Shown: positions 1 through 12,544, counted from the stretch's first letter. The stretch: DNA of 64,000 nt from Saccharum officinarum (GCA_020631735.1 CM036209.1:5617451-5681450); one strand, 5' to 3'. Program-made: numbers and translations. The notes: generated from the sequence alone by a model not told the origin.

Positions 1-3000
1 GTCGCGACCCCAAGGGCGACACTCTGCCAGGTGATAGGGACTCTAACCCCCCTTGGTCTCACGCCAATGTCCCCAAGCACATCCTTTCTCTCCTCCAAGA
101 AGCAACCTACCATTCGATTCCCGGCCTGAATCACATTACTCGGCTTCGCGGTCGGAACGACTTATCCGGCCAACTAAGTGTTAGACTGCGTTCAACATGA
201 CTCAAGGACGTACAGCGAATCGGTCCTTAAACGACTCAGACGGGCATAGCTCCACACCCAAGACGTGAAGTGTCTTGCGGCTGTACTATCGAACTCCCGC
301 CCGGTCTCAATTTCATTTTAAAGCATGGTTCCATCCACGATAGCCATAAAGCCACTCGTGACTCCTTCCTACATCTCGCGGATGACCGGAAATCACCCGA
401 CTTCTACCGTACTAAGCAGGGCTAAGCATTGATACGTGCCTAAACCTAAATTAGGATTTAAGTACGATATCTGGGCAAGGACAGGTATAATGCAACAATT
501 GTTTTCATACAACTCCTACAACTTAATGCATTAAACAATTAAAAGTACTCAAGATAGATTTATAAAATGATGGGTTCAGCATGCACCGGGGCTTGCCTTT
601 CAGAAAGGTCGAGGGCCGGTGGTCAGGACACTCGGGTAGATCTTCGGCAGGAGCTTCGTCGCCGGTTGGTTCCTCTAGCTGCTCCGGCTGGTCCTGGACT
701 TCCTCCGGAATCACTGGCTCGAATTCGAGGAGAGTTACCCCCTCTAGAACACCTATTGCATGAATGCACAATAAATATCATGGATGCATAAAGGTGCAAC
801 ATGCTCGGAATGAAATGCATTTCAGCAGTAAAAGTACTCTATTCAAGTCACTTCACCATTACGTGCAAATCTCTTCTCCGGTGGAGAAGTACTTACCTAA
901 TCTACTCAACCTAAGGTATAGCTGTTCATCTTCGGTTAAGGCCCTAACACCTAACAACACAAGAGTAATATTTCTTAGGTTACCACAGTAAAACATTCTG
1001 GACAGCAGCTCAAAGATTCTAATATAACTGAAGATTCCTAACTCCAAAAGATATGATCTAAGACAATCTGAAAAGCTTAAGAAATGCACTATAATTCATT
1101 TTCAGACCTCAACCCAAAATTTCTAAGTTTTCCATGTCGAATTTCCTAAGTTTCAGAATCTATCTTCTCTAAACAGAGAGTAGCCAATTCTGGACTGACA
1201 CTTTAAACAGCAATAACTCCCTAACTATTAAGCCAAATGCTCCCAAATTTTGACACAAGCTAGTTTATCAAGTTTACTACAACTTTGGTACTTACAAGTT
1301 TTCTAGCAACCACCTTTATCAAAAGTCAAACCTAGAAATACTACCAGTTGTCCAGAAAACCTAGAATTGCAAAGGTTAAATATTTATTTATGTGGCAAAC
1401 ATCCCTTAAGACCAAACTAATATTACCACAAGTTCACATAGGTCACAAAAACACCAGAAAGTAAGGTGTGCCTACCTAAAATATTTATTTAAATTCATTT
1501 CTTAATTTACTTAAGTAATTAAGTGGAATTTTAAACATATATGTAAACTGCTCCTAAACTTCTACAAAAATTACTGGAGACTCTATGAACCAAAAAGAGA
1601 CCACTGTAAAAAGTTGAACTAAAATTATTTACAGAAACTCCCTAAACAAAATTCACAAGCCAAAAAGCTGATTTTTGCATAATTAACAAATCATATTAAA
1701 AGTGTCAAACAACAGATTTTCAAATTTTCTTGGACACTAAAGGATACCAAGACATTCTCCAAAAATTTATAAGAACATTGCACATGTAGAAAAATTACAA
1801 AAATTCATTTAAGTATTTCCTAAAATAACAAGATAGCATTATAACTTAAAAAGTACTTAAATACTACTGCCCAAATTTTTACCAAAGCTAGAGCAAGTAT
1901 GAATTAGCCTACCCACCAAATTTCAAAATTTTTGGAACACAGAAACTCAAGATATGATTTAAACAAGTTTGCATGCAATCTAAAACATATTTCAAAAACC
2001 TATTTAAATCTCCCAAAAACTAAACATCACATAACCAAATTCATATTTTTCTAAAATACTACACATCATGTAGATCCTAACAAAATTTATCTCATAATTT
2101 TTGGGCAAGTAAAACCCTAGATCTATATTTTCCAAACATCACTAAAATCTGTGACAAACTGCAAAGAAAAACAAAAACCAAACCCTACTCGCTACTGGGC
2201 CGGCCTGCAAAGCCAACGCGGCCCACATCGCGCGGTGCGGCCCGCTCCCGCACGCGGCCTGCTACGGCTCCCTCCCGCGCGCGCGTGCGACTGACCAGGT
2301 GGCCCCACCGGTTAGAGAGAGAGAGGCGGAGGGGAGGAGCTGCGGTCGCCGAAGCTCGCCGTCGGTGAGCCGACCGGCGAAGCTGAGCGGACGAGCATGA
2401 CCACGTCATCGAGCTAAGTCGATTGGTGGCAAGAACAGGGTGGCGGAGCCACGGGAAGGTGCTCGCCGTCGGGCATGGCGGACCACCGGTACGGTGGTGG
2501 CGAAATCTCGCCGTCGATGAGCCCGATGTCCCAACCCTAATGCTCGATGAGCATTCCCATTCTACCTCGACCCTAACGCACCTACAAGCGGGCGACAGAG
2601 GCTCCCAGAGACCCCTGGCCACAGAGAGCCGTCGCGCGGAGGAACTCCGGCGAGGTACCGTGGCGGCGGAAAACGAAAATGCAACCCTACCAAGGCGCGA
2701 TTGGCTGCGTGGAGTGGACGGTGAGGTAGCGGGCTTCAAGGTGGAGCTGTGGACGTGTTTTTGTGGGCGGCAGTGCGGTGGAGAGCGCGCACGAGCTCGC
2801 CGGAGTGGAGGCGGCAATGGCGTCCCGGTTTCCGCCTCGGTGAGCCTGGCCAGAGCGAGAGTGAAAGGGGAGGGGTGAGCGCGAGTGGTGGGGGTTGAGG
2901 TGGCGGCCCCGACTTCATGCCCGCGCGCATGCTCGGGACGTGGAGGCGACAGCAGGGCGCGAGCGCCACGCAGCCACCGTGCTCTGCCCGAGCGCCACGA

Positions 3001-3908
3001 TGCGAAGCTGTCGGTCGACTGAATAGAGACCGGCATTGTTCGACTGACAGCGCGATTTCAACGGTGATTTTCTCCGGAAACAGCTCGAGTTAGTCGAGGT
3101 GATAACACCAAAATTGTAGAGCTTCGTGAGGGCTACAACTTTGTCAATTGGCTCCAGGGCTGGTTCGGCTTAGTTATAGAGATATAGCGTCCTAAAGTGA
3201 GGCACCCGAAACTGAAACTGAGTTTCAGTGAGTCACACCGACTGAAACCCATTTTTCTAGGCACCATAACTCCTAAACCATTTAGAACTAGGTGATGGTG
3301 ATGTTGACAATGTTGTAGAGCTAAGTGAGTACTACAAAAGTGTCAATATGAGTTGGGGCTGGTTTGGTCTGGTTTGCAAACTACAAGCTTCCAAAGTAGG
3401 CCACAGTAAAACTGGAGGGACACTTTTGAGACTTAGAAAAATTCTAAGTGTTGAGACAGCCCCTCTAGCTGACTTGTGGGCCATTTTTGAGCATGTTCTG
3501 GCCAGTTTCAGAGATGGTCATATTGAGACTTTGTTCCCCATAAAATTCCCTACAACTTTGCTTAAGGGTGCTCCTCCATGCAGGGTCTCTAAGCTAGACT
3601 TGTAATTGGTCAAACTAGAGCATCCTAGGGCTAAATGGTGGTCAACTACACCTTGGAGGGCATTTTGGTGATTTTGGTCAACATGAACCTTGCTCCATGA
3701 GTGACCCTAAGTATAACTAAGGTGTTGTGAGATATAATTGGCTACTCTACCCTAGTTACACTAACTCTTTAGTGTCACATGATGTGAGCCAAACAAAGTT
3801 CTAAAACAACCACCTTTGTTGCAACCACACAAAATAACATGAAATGATGCATGCTTATGCTCATGCAAATGCAATGCAGTTATGGAGCTAAACACCTGAG
3901 GTGTTACA
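1..3908 (-). repeat. Partial long LTR (Tekay/Del-like), duplicate of 13475-17382 region
   Basis: This stretch matches the complete LTR at 12559-17389 from its internal base 13475 onward, with scattered single-base differences, and ends at the same TGTTACA terminus. It contains the same AT-rich part (about 480-2160) and GC-rich block (about 2185-3080). No coding gene is seen; the open frames in the GC-rich block match no family I know. It differs less from the 5' LTR than the LTR piece at 4819-6114 does, so it is probably a second assembly copy of that LTR and not the element's own 3' LTR. Confidence 0.8.
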
Positions 3909-4718
3909 GTATCAAACTCTATGGCTTTGTGCATAGAAATTATACTGAAATAGCATTTCAACATTGAGGGTCAAACCAGTAAGGAAGAATTACTATGCCA
4001 TGTGTTTGGTAGTAAAAAAATACTCTCTTTGCCATCGTAGGCTAAAATTTTACCTATTCAGAAAGTGTTCCAATTGTTCATCCTTACTATATTGATTTTT
4101 ATAGGGACTAGCTGGAGCTTCGTTGGTTTTTGCAAATAAGCACGACATACAAGGGCTCCAAACAAGCTGAAATTGTGGACGTAAGCAAACTTCAGTCATA
4201 CACATGTATTAGAGACTTATGTTTATTTAAATTATCATGATATTATTTCTTTCCGTTACAACGCATGGACATGATCCTACTCATTATCAAAAGAAAAAGG
4301 TCAAGTAGCAGTCTATAAATCTAGTGGTATTGTGATCCACCAATTGCAATCCGGCCTTGGAGGTACTCTGATTTGTTCGAAGCATCTGCAGTGGCGAAGA
4401 CACTGATGATTTGAAAGCTTCTCTTGAATTAAAAGGCAAAACAAACAGATTTCCCCTGTTGGACGATAAGTAAAATAGGTTGGAACAACTTGAATACTGG
4501 CAATACCAACAACTTGAAACTCACATGCTTTTTTGCATTAAAATTTGTGGATATGTGGTTTAAAGACTTGTGGGGGGCACAAAATCTTGGAACCAAATCA
4601 ACGGAGACAAAAAGAAAATTGACTGATATTATATTCTAGACGTTTTCAAGCAACTAACAGTAGCAACGATATGCACTAACTGATATTCTAGACGTTTTCA
4701 AGCAAACTAACAGTAGCA
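3909..4718. other. Duplicate of the sequence flanking the 5' LTR
   Basis: Directly after the LTR terminus the sequence equals 17390-18205, including the flank start GTATC and the repeated 'gatattctagacgttttcaa' segment, and then stops at the N gap. Sharing unique flank as well as LTR means this is a copy of the same locus, not another insertion of the same family. No gene is seen. Confidence 0.85.
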
Positions 4719-4818
4719 NNNNNNNNNNNNNNNNNNNNNNNNNNNNNNNNNNNNNNNNNNNNNNNNNNNNNNNNNNNNNNNNNNNNNNNNNNNNNNNNNN
4801 NNNNNNNNNNNNNNNNNN
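4719..4818. other. Assembly gap (100 N)
   Basis: Exactly 100 N, the conventional length for a gap of unknown size. It separates the duplicate contig end (1-4718) from the contig that starts inside the 3' LTR of the Tekay/Del-like element. Confidence 0.99.
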
Positions 4819-6114
4819 CTCTGGCCACAGAGAGCCGTCGCGCGGAGGAACTCCGGCGAGGTACGCGGCGGTGGAAAACAAAAATGCAACCCTACCGAGG
4901 CGCGATTGGCTGCGTGGAGTGGACGGTGAGGTAGCGGGCTTCAAGGCGGAACTGTGGACGCATTTTTGTGGGCGGCAGTGCGGTGGAGAGCGCGCATGAG
5001 CTCGCCGGAGTGAAGACGGCAATGGCGTCCCGGTTTCCGCCTCGGTGAGCCTGGCCAGAGCGAGAGTGAAATGGGAGGGGTGAGCGCGAGTGGTGGGGGT
5101 TGAGGTGGCGGCCCTGACTTCATGCCCGCGCGCATGCTCGGACCGTGGAGGCGACGGCAGGGCACGAGAGCCACGCGGCCACGGCTCTGCCGAGCGCCAC
5201 GACGCGAAGCTGTCGGTCGACTGCATAGAGACCGGCCATTGTTCGACTGACAGCGCGATTTCAACGGTGATTTTCTCGGAAACAGCTCGAGTTAGTCGAA
5301 GGTGATAACACCAAATATAGAGCTTCGTGAGGGCTACAACTTTGTCCAATTGGCACAGGGCTGGTTCAGCTTAGTTATAGAGATATAGCGTCTAAAGTGA
5401 GGCACCCGAAACTGAAACTGAGTTTCAGTGAGTCACACCGACTGAAACCCATTTTTCCAGGCACCATAACTCCTAAACCATTTAGAACTAGGTGATGGTG
5501 ATGTTGACAATGTTGTAGAGCTAAGTGAGTACTACAAAAGTGTCAATATGAGTTGGGGCTAGTTTGGTCTGGTTTGCAAACTACAAGCTTCCAAAGTAGG
5601 CCACAGTAAAACTAGAGGGACACTTTTGAGACTTAGAAAAATTCTAAGTGTTGAGACAGCCCCTCTAGCTGACTTGTGGGCCATTTTTGAGCATGTTCTA
5701 GCTAGTTTCATGAGATGGTCATATTGAGACTTTTGTTCCCCATAAAATTCCCTACAACTTTGCTTAAGGGTGCTCCTCCATGCAAGGTATCTAAGCTAGA
5801 CTTTTTAATTGGTCAAACTAGAGCATCCTAGGGCTAAATGGTGGTCAACTACACCTTGGAGGGCATTTTGGTGATTTTGGTCAACATGAACCTTGCTCCA
5901 TGAGTGACCCTAAGTATAACTAAGGTGTTGTGAGATATAATTGGCTACTCTACCCCCTAGTTACACCAACTCTTTAGTGTCACATGATGTGAGCCAAACA
6001 AAGTTCTAAAAACAACCACCTTAGTTGCAACCACACAAAATAACATGAAATGATGCATGCTTATGCTCATGCAAATGCAATGCAGTTATGGAGCTAAACA
6101 CCTGAGGTGTTACA
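4819..6114 (-). repeat. 3' LTR (truncated by gap) of Tekay/Del-like gypsy element
   Basis: It corresponds to about 16090-17389 of the 5' LTR and ends at TGTTACA next to the polypurine tract. Only the first 1.3 kb (element sense) of the LTR is present; the rest falls in the gap. It carries more substitutions and small indels against the 5' LTR than the copy at 1-3908 does. Part of that may be real LTR divergence and part poor consensus at a contig end. Confidence 0.85.
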
Positions 6115-6127
6115 GCCCTCCCCCCTT
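6115..6127 (-). promoter_or_regulatory. Polypurine tract of Tekay/Del-like element
   Basis: Read on the minus strand this is AAGGGGGGAGGGC directly before the 3' LTR start TGTAACACC. This is the expected place and composition for the plus-strand DNA primer of an LTR retrotransposon. Confidence 0.85.
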
Positions 6128-6204
6128 ATAAAACCCGAGATTTGAAAAGCGTACCATTTTTCATAGAATTCCTTATAGCCATCCCGCAAATAGTCCTCCC
6201 ATTC

Positions 6205-9200
6205 CTAGGTAGCGTCACTTTCACTACCCTGATTACTCCACATTACTTTATACCACTGAACCACTTTGCTTCTAGTTACCCGTTCCTGAGTATCTATCAC
6301 CCGGACTGGCTTTTCTTCGTAAGTTAAATCAGACTCAAGCCTGATATCTCCTAACGGGACTCTTTCCTCAGGAACTCGAAGACACTTTTTGAGCTGAGAT
6401 ACATGGAAGACGTTGAATATGGCACTCATTTAAGGAGGTAACTGGATTTTGTCCGGAACAGCTCCACTCTTGCCTATGATCTGGAAAGGACCCACGTATC
6501 TTGGCGTAAGTTTCCACTTAACACCAAAACGTTGGACACTCTTCATTGGAGAAACTTTCAGGTAAACGAAGTCTCCAACTTCAAACTCGAGCGGTTTTCT
6601 ACGACGATCAGCATAACTTTTCTGTCTAGCTTAGGCTACAGCCATATGTTTTTGGATGGTACGGACTTGTTCCTCAGCTTCCTGAACAAAATCAATACCA
6701 TAATACCTCCTTTTACCAGCTTCTACCTAGTTTAGTGGAGTTCTACACTTACGACCGTACAAAGCTTCGAATGGGGCCATCTTAATACTCTCTTGGTAAC
6801 TATTGTTGTACGAAAACTCAGCTAGAGGTAACCATTTTTCCCAAGAACTCTTGGATGATATTACACATGCCCGCAACAGATCTTCCAAGATTTGGTTAAC
6901 TCGTTTCGTCTGACCTGACGTCTGGGGGTGATAAGCAGAGCTTCTCACTAACTTGGTTCCCAGAAGGTGATGCAAGTGCTCCCAAAAGCGAGCAGTGAAC
7001 TGGGGACCACGGTCAGATATGATAGTACGAGCTATCCCATGGAGCTAGACTATCTGATTGAAATACAACTCAGCATAGTCAGTAGGACGATAGTCTACTC
7101 GAACAGGAATGAAGTGAGACGACTTGGTTAGGCGATCTATAATTACCTAGATGGAGTTATGATTTTTGACAGTAGGAGGAAGTCCGACAATGAAATCCAT
7201 ACTTATCTCTTCCCATTTCCAACCTAGGATAGAAAGTGGTTGAAGTAACCCCGCTTTCATATGCACAGCTTTAACTCTACAGCAGGTGTCACACCTAGCC
7301 ACATATGCAGCTATCTCTTTCCGCATCTTGATCCACCAATAGTATGGCTTCAAATCATAATACATCTTATTGCTACCAGGATGGATGGACAACTTAGAGG
7401 AGTGTGCTTCAGACATAATAGCATTTCTAAGCTCTCGGTCCTTAGGCACAACTAACCTATCCTTGAACCATAGTACACCCTCTTCATCTACCCTGAACTG
7501 TGTAGTTTCTTGCTCTTTCATCTTACGTTTTATGTGGAATACACCAGGATCAGTCTTTTGGAGCTCAATAATTCTGCTTTTGAGAGCGCAACTGACAGTA
7601 ATGTTGTACAAGACTGCTGGATGTAGAAGGCGAGATCGATGAAAATCAGTTTCAACTAGGGAATGGCAATAAGACTTACGGCTTAAAGCATCCGCAACCA
7701 CATTAGCCTTGCCCGGATGATAGTGCACTTGAAGGTTATAATCCTTAATCAACTCGAGCCATCTTCTTTGACGCATATTTAACTCGGGTTGGGTGAAGAT
7801 GCATTTGAGGCTTTTATGGTATGTGTAGATATTGCAAACATTGCCCAACAGATAGTGCCGCCAGGTTTTCAAAGCATGAACAACTGCGGCGAGTTCTAAG
7901 TCATGCGTTGGGTAATTCACCTCATGTTTCCGAAGTTGTCGAGAGGTATATGCAATCACTCGGCCTTCTTGCATCAACACACCTCCCAAACCTATGCCTG
8001 AGGCATCACAATAAACATCAAATGGTTTCTCGATATCTGGTTGTGCCAAAACCGGAGCTGAGGTTAGGAGGGTTCGCATTTGGTGAAAAGCCGCATCACA
8101 CTCAGGAGTCCAGACAAACCTGGTGTCTTTTTGTAGCAACCGAGTCATTGGCTTGGCTATTTTGGAGAAATCCGGGATGAAGCGATGATAATAGCCAGCC
8201 AAACCAATAAAACTTCGGACCTCGTGAACCGAGATAGGAGCCTTCCAGTACAGTACTTCTTGTATCTTGGCGGGCTCCACCATAATTCCTCCATCGGACA
8301 ACACATGCCCAAAGAAAGGTACTTCTCGAAGCCAGAATTCCCACTTACTGAACTTTGCATATAGTTGATGTTCACGCAGTCTTGTCAGGACTATACGCAG
8401 ATGTTCAGCGTGATCTTCCTCATTTATAGAATATATCAGGATGTCATCAATAAATACCACCACAAACTTGTCCAATTCGAGCATAAACACCGAATTCATC
8501 AAGTACATAAAGTGTGCGGGGGCGTTGGTCAAGCCGAAGGACATAACAAGATACTCATAAAGACCGTATCGGGAAGAGAAAGCTGTCTTGGGAACATCTT
8601 CCGGGCGGATTTTAATTTGATGGTAGCCAGATCTTAGATCGATCTTGGAGAAAACTTTAGCTTTAGCCAATTGATCGAACAAGATGTCGATGCGGGGTAG
8701 AGGATACTTATTTTTGACAGTAACTGCATTGAGAGGTCTATAATCTACGCACATTCGCAATGACTGATCCTTCTTCTTTACAAAGATAGCAGGACATCCC
8801 CACGGAGACGAACTGAGACGAATCAACCCCTTCTTCAAAAGTTCGTTCAATTGCACCTTAAGTTCAGCTAACTCATTCGGAGGCATCCTATAAGGTCTCC
8901 TAGAGATGAGAGCCGTGCCAGGCAACAACTCAATTTTAAATTCCACATCCCGATCCGGAGGGAGCCCCGACAAATCAACGGGAAAAACGTCCGGAAACTC
9001 ATTTACTACTAGAATTTCGGCCAACGCCTTTGCTTGCACAGCATGAACTTCCCTAGACAAATAAACTTTTCTGGGAAGTTGTACCAGAAAACCCTTTTGA
9101 TCTGTAGGATCTCTGAGCATAACTACCCGAGTGGATGTATCAATGAGTACCCCATTCTGACTCATCCAATTCATGCCCAAAATAACATCTATGCCTAAGC

Positions 9201-10506
9201 CCGGCAAAACCACTAAGGCAAGCGAGTACTTTCGCCCTTCTATCTCAAGCTCAAGATTCCCCACTACTTTATTTGTGGAAATATTCCCACTTGCTGCGCT
9301 AATGCAATAACCTCCACCTTCAACAGTATGCAATTTGTGTGCAAACTTTGATGCAAACTTAGGACTGATAAAGGAATGCGAAGCACCTGAATCAAAAAGT
9401 ACCACTGCAGGATGTTGGTCAACTAGGAACTTACCAGCAGTGACAACCTCACCAGATGGGATTTCCTCAATACTGTTATAATGAGCGTGCCCTTGACGGC
9501 CACCTTGGTTGACATTCTTCTTAGGGTAAGGACAGTTCCTGGACCAATGGCCTAGCTTATTGCAGTTCCAGCAAGGCATGTTGCTAGGAGGGACACTGGA
9601 GCTACCTTGGCCCGAATTACTCTTTGGTAGAGCCACTGTATACGCCTTGCGAAACCCAGTCTTCACTGGCGCCTTCTTTTGCGGAGGCCAGAACTTAGCA
9701 CCTGTGGCAGAATGGCGAGGAGCCCTCGGGGCAGCTGGAGCTCGAGACTGTGAAGCACCTGCCTCAAGTGCCCTCTTGCGGCTCTTAGAAGCAGCATAGA
9801 TAGAGTTATTGTTTTCTTGAGTCAGAGCATCATTGATAAATTCATTGAAGGTAGTACACTTGCTAGTGCCCATAGTCTTCATCAGCTTTGGACCGAGGCC
9901 TCTTTTAAAGCTAGCAATTTTCTTGGCATCGGTATCCACAAACTCTGTGGCATACCTTGCCAGGTTGTTGAAAGATTGCAAATATTCAGTCAAGCTTTTA
10001 TTTCCATGCGACAGCCTCATAAATTCTATGTGCTTGATAGCCATAAGACCTGGAGGAATATAGTTTCCACGAAATGCGGCCTTGAATTGGTCCCAAGCAA
10101 TCGGGACATTTGCAGACAGTGTGGAACGATAGTGGCTCCACCAAATACCCGCTGGACCATGCAGTTGGTGAGAAGCATATTCAGTCTTTAGCTCATCAGT
10201 CAAGCGAAGCAGACGAAACTTTTATTCAATAGTATTCAACCACTCATCAGCTTGCAGTGGTTCCTCCGCCTCCTTAAAGAGCAGGGGCTTAGTATCAAGA
10301 AAGTCCTTGAAATCACTGTACTGATTGGGTTCTGGGCCCTGGCGGCCATGACGAGCCTCCCGGTTGGCAAGCTGGCGCATAGCATCTGCCAACATGCGCT
10401 GCCCTTCGACCACGGTCTGCATCAACTCAGCCGGGGTAGGTGGTGGCGGAGGGGGTGGCTGTTCCTCATCCTCATTGCCACGACCCCGACGGAGATTGTA
10501 CGACAT
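6205..10506 (-). pseudogene. Broken gag-pol of Tekay/Del-like Ty3/gypsy chromovirus
   Basis: The start ATG is at 10506. Gag runs to an in-frame TAA at 10222-10224 and the same frame then continues to 7147. Visible parts in order: capsid-like region, zinc knuckle [15 protein letters not shown], protease DSGAS, reverse transcriptase with FIDDIL, RNase H starting at DASGIGLGG, and the integrase zinc region [11 protein letters not shown]...CDTC. After the stop near 7147 the integrase core (6727-6975, AYHPQTSGQT) and the C-terminal chromodomain-like part (6205-6429, FHVSQLKKC) survive only as separate frames. The third RNase H acidic residue (YTDHKS) is Tyr here. Gene order PR-RT-RH-INT is that of Ty3/gypsy, and the chromodomain-like tail and long LTRs suggest the Tekay/Del lineage. 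The copy cannot be autonomous. Confidence 0.9.
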
Positions 10507-11169
10507 CTGCAAAATGCATAGCCAATGAGCACTGATGATGTGGGAAATTTGTAGATGAATTATTGTAAATATGTCAAACTGACTTCATGAAATAAACTTC
10601 TCAAAATACTCATGGCACAATAATTCATCACAACCACACAATCCATTCATGCGGATCAATTGGCGCAATCATGCGAGGGAATCCAACAAGATGTACTTTG
10701 ATAAAGGCTCACTCACAAGGAGCACAGCAGTTACTGAACCGTTTATGTTAATATCTACGTGATTTTTTACCTTTCGCCCGGTACTTGGATTCGATCTCAA
10801 CATTTTTAGTTGTCTGAGAAATGCTACTTCAAACTGACTACAAAGAGACTTCTCAACGGTAGAGTTCTATGGTGGATCATGACTAGTCACCTCGATACCA
10901 GCGCGTGCCAAGCAGCACAGTCTTGTGTCGCGCGCCATAGGAGGCCCTCGGTTTCATCGTGGCACCGAAGAGTGCTAATCGTGACACCATCATCAAACGC
11001 AACACAATAAGACATCCAATTGCGATCGAAATTAACAGGTTCCAACTAAACATCCAGGAAACATAGAGTTCGACCTTACATCCCAAAAGCCAAGTTATTT
11101 CAAAGCCTCTCTCTAACACAGGGAGGGCACAAAAGATGATCCTAACATTGTAGCTACGCGATGACTACT
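10507..11169 (-). other. Spacer between extra ORF and gag of the Tekay/Del-like element
   Basis: About 660 bp with no convincing coding frame. Its gag-proximal end reads GGCTATGCATTTTGCAG directly before the gag ATG, which resembles a plant 3' splice site, so the spacer could act as an intron. That is inference only. Confidence 0.45.
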
Positions 11170-11787
11170 CTAAGCATCGCCCTCAAAGTCGGTGTCAAGG
11201 ATCTCCCCGCCGTCCTCATCACTAACAGGCTCTAACTCCTCATCTTCTTCTTCTTCTTCTGGTTCTTCTTCTGGTTCTTCTTCTGGTGTGGCATCTTGGG
11301 GCCCATTGACCTCCACTTCTTCATCATCTTCAGCCATGGCGATTCCCAAACCCATGTCCTCATCTGCGTTGTTGTTTCGAGGCAGCAGAGGATTTAGCTG
11401 GTTGTTCAGGCGGTGCACTTCTTCATGAAGATTGTCATTGTATTCTTCAGCATTCTCCAACTGTTGCTCGAGCTCAAACTGACAAGCTCTCAGAACGTTC
11501 TCCTCGTGCCAGGCTTCATCCCTCTGATTCATGACATGGACCAGCATGCGTTGACAGTTGCGATTTGCTACTGTCAATCTCTAGACTGCAAGGGTTTCCT
11601 GATCACGATCACGGATCACTTGCTCCAGTTGCTGGCGTGCTGCATTCCGGGCAGCAGTCACTTCGGCCAACTCAGCCCTCAGCCTTTCCACCTCAGTGGG
11701 CTCAGGGCGGGGCTCACGTGGAGCGAGCTGGTGACGAGGTGCCCTGCCTCCAGTGGACTTGCGAGCGGTCCTCTTGGTACGTGCCAT
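11170..11787 (-). pseudogene. Extra ORF of the gypsy element: H3-tail-like N-terminus, coiled coil, acidic tail (one in-frame stop)
   Basis: The frame starts at ATG 11787 between the primer binding site and gag. After Met it reads ARTKRTARKSTGGRAPR and continues HQLA; against the canonical histone H3 tail, 18 of the first 21 residues agree, with changes at Q5, K14 and K18. Residues about 28-75 are rich in heptad-like Leu/Glu/Arg (VERLRAELAEV) and look like coiled coil. An in-frame TAG at 11581-11583 interrupts it; the same frame continues through a second helical stretch to a very acidic tail (PEEEPEEEPEEEEEDEELEP) and ends at 11170. There is no histone fold, so this is not an H3 gene. Rice RIRE3/RIRE8-type elements are known to carry an extra ORF before gag; function unknown. 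Confidence 0.8.
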
Positions 11788-12544
11788 CTGTAGCAACAAG
11801 ATACGACTGAAAGTGAGGATCATTTAGGGGATACGAAATTTAATTTAGTCGGGACTATTGAAATTTTTAAGGAGGGAGTAAATGATATGTATGATATAAT
11901 TAAACATGATGCATGCACGTTCCATACGCCCTCTCATCCTAGTAGAATAAAAATTTCTAACGCTAGGCGGTGGCATACATACGTTCTCTCATATAGGCGA
12001 AACTATCGGTCTACTCATTTGCGCTGTTAGTGTACCTACAGAAATCTTATTTCAGCCCAACAGTTTCCCAATATAAGCACACAAGAAAGCAGTAATTTAA
12101 ATATGTTCCATATACACATCCCCTGATGTATATACTTCAGTATCAAAGCTACCCGATATAAAGGTTCCCACAATTAAGTGCTTACATAATTACACGGTTT
12201 AAACATGTAAGTATGCAAGTCACCAAAACTACTCTCCCCTAGATCGCCGGTTGGACGATCATGCTCTCACAACTCACACTTACTAGAGCGTCGAGGCAAT
12301 TGATCCATACATTACCACCCAAGTGGATGGCATCCATACAATATCACGTCGTATGGACGACAAAACAAAAACAAACAAGGCCCCCAAGTTAGTCTTTATA
12401 ATAAGTCACCTAAGAGTCCTTATTTGGGCTAAGGGATGTGATCACTGGCATACCTATGAAAATAATTTTTAGTGTTTTAACCCTTTTCATAATCAATTAC
12501 TTTTGTTTTTAAATACTCGTACGATGTGTTTAATGTTGAATTAT
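11788..12544 (-). other. 5' leader of the Tekay/Del-like element
   Basis: About 760 bp between the primer binding site and the extra ORF. No coding frame is seen. The base run before the extra ORF's ATG (GTATCTTGTTGCTACAG) resembles a 3' splice site. Confidence 0.5.

Noticed and set aside
11185..11787. A genuine histone H3 gene
   Set aside because: Only the first 21 or so residues resemble H3. The histone fold is absent and the frame sits between primer site and gag of a retrotransposon.
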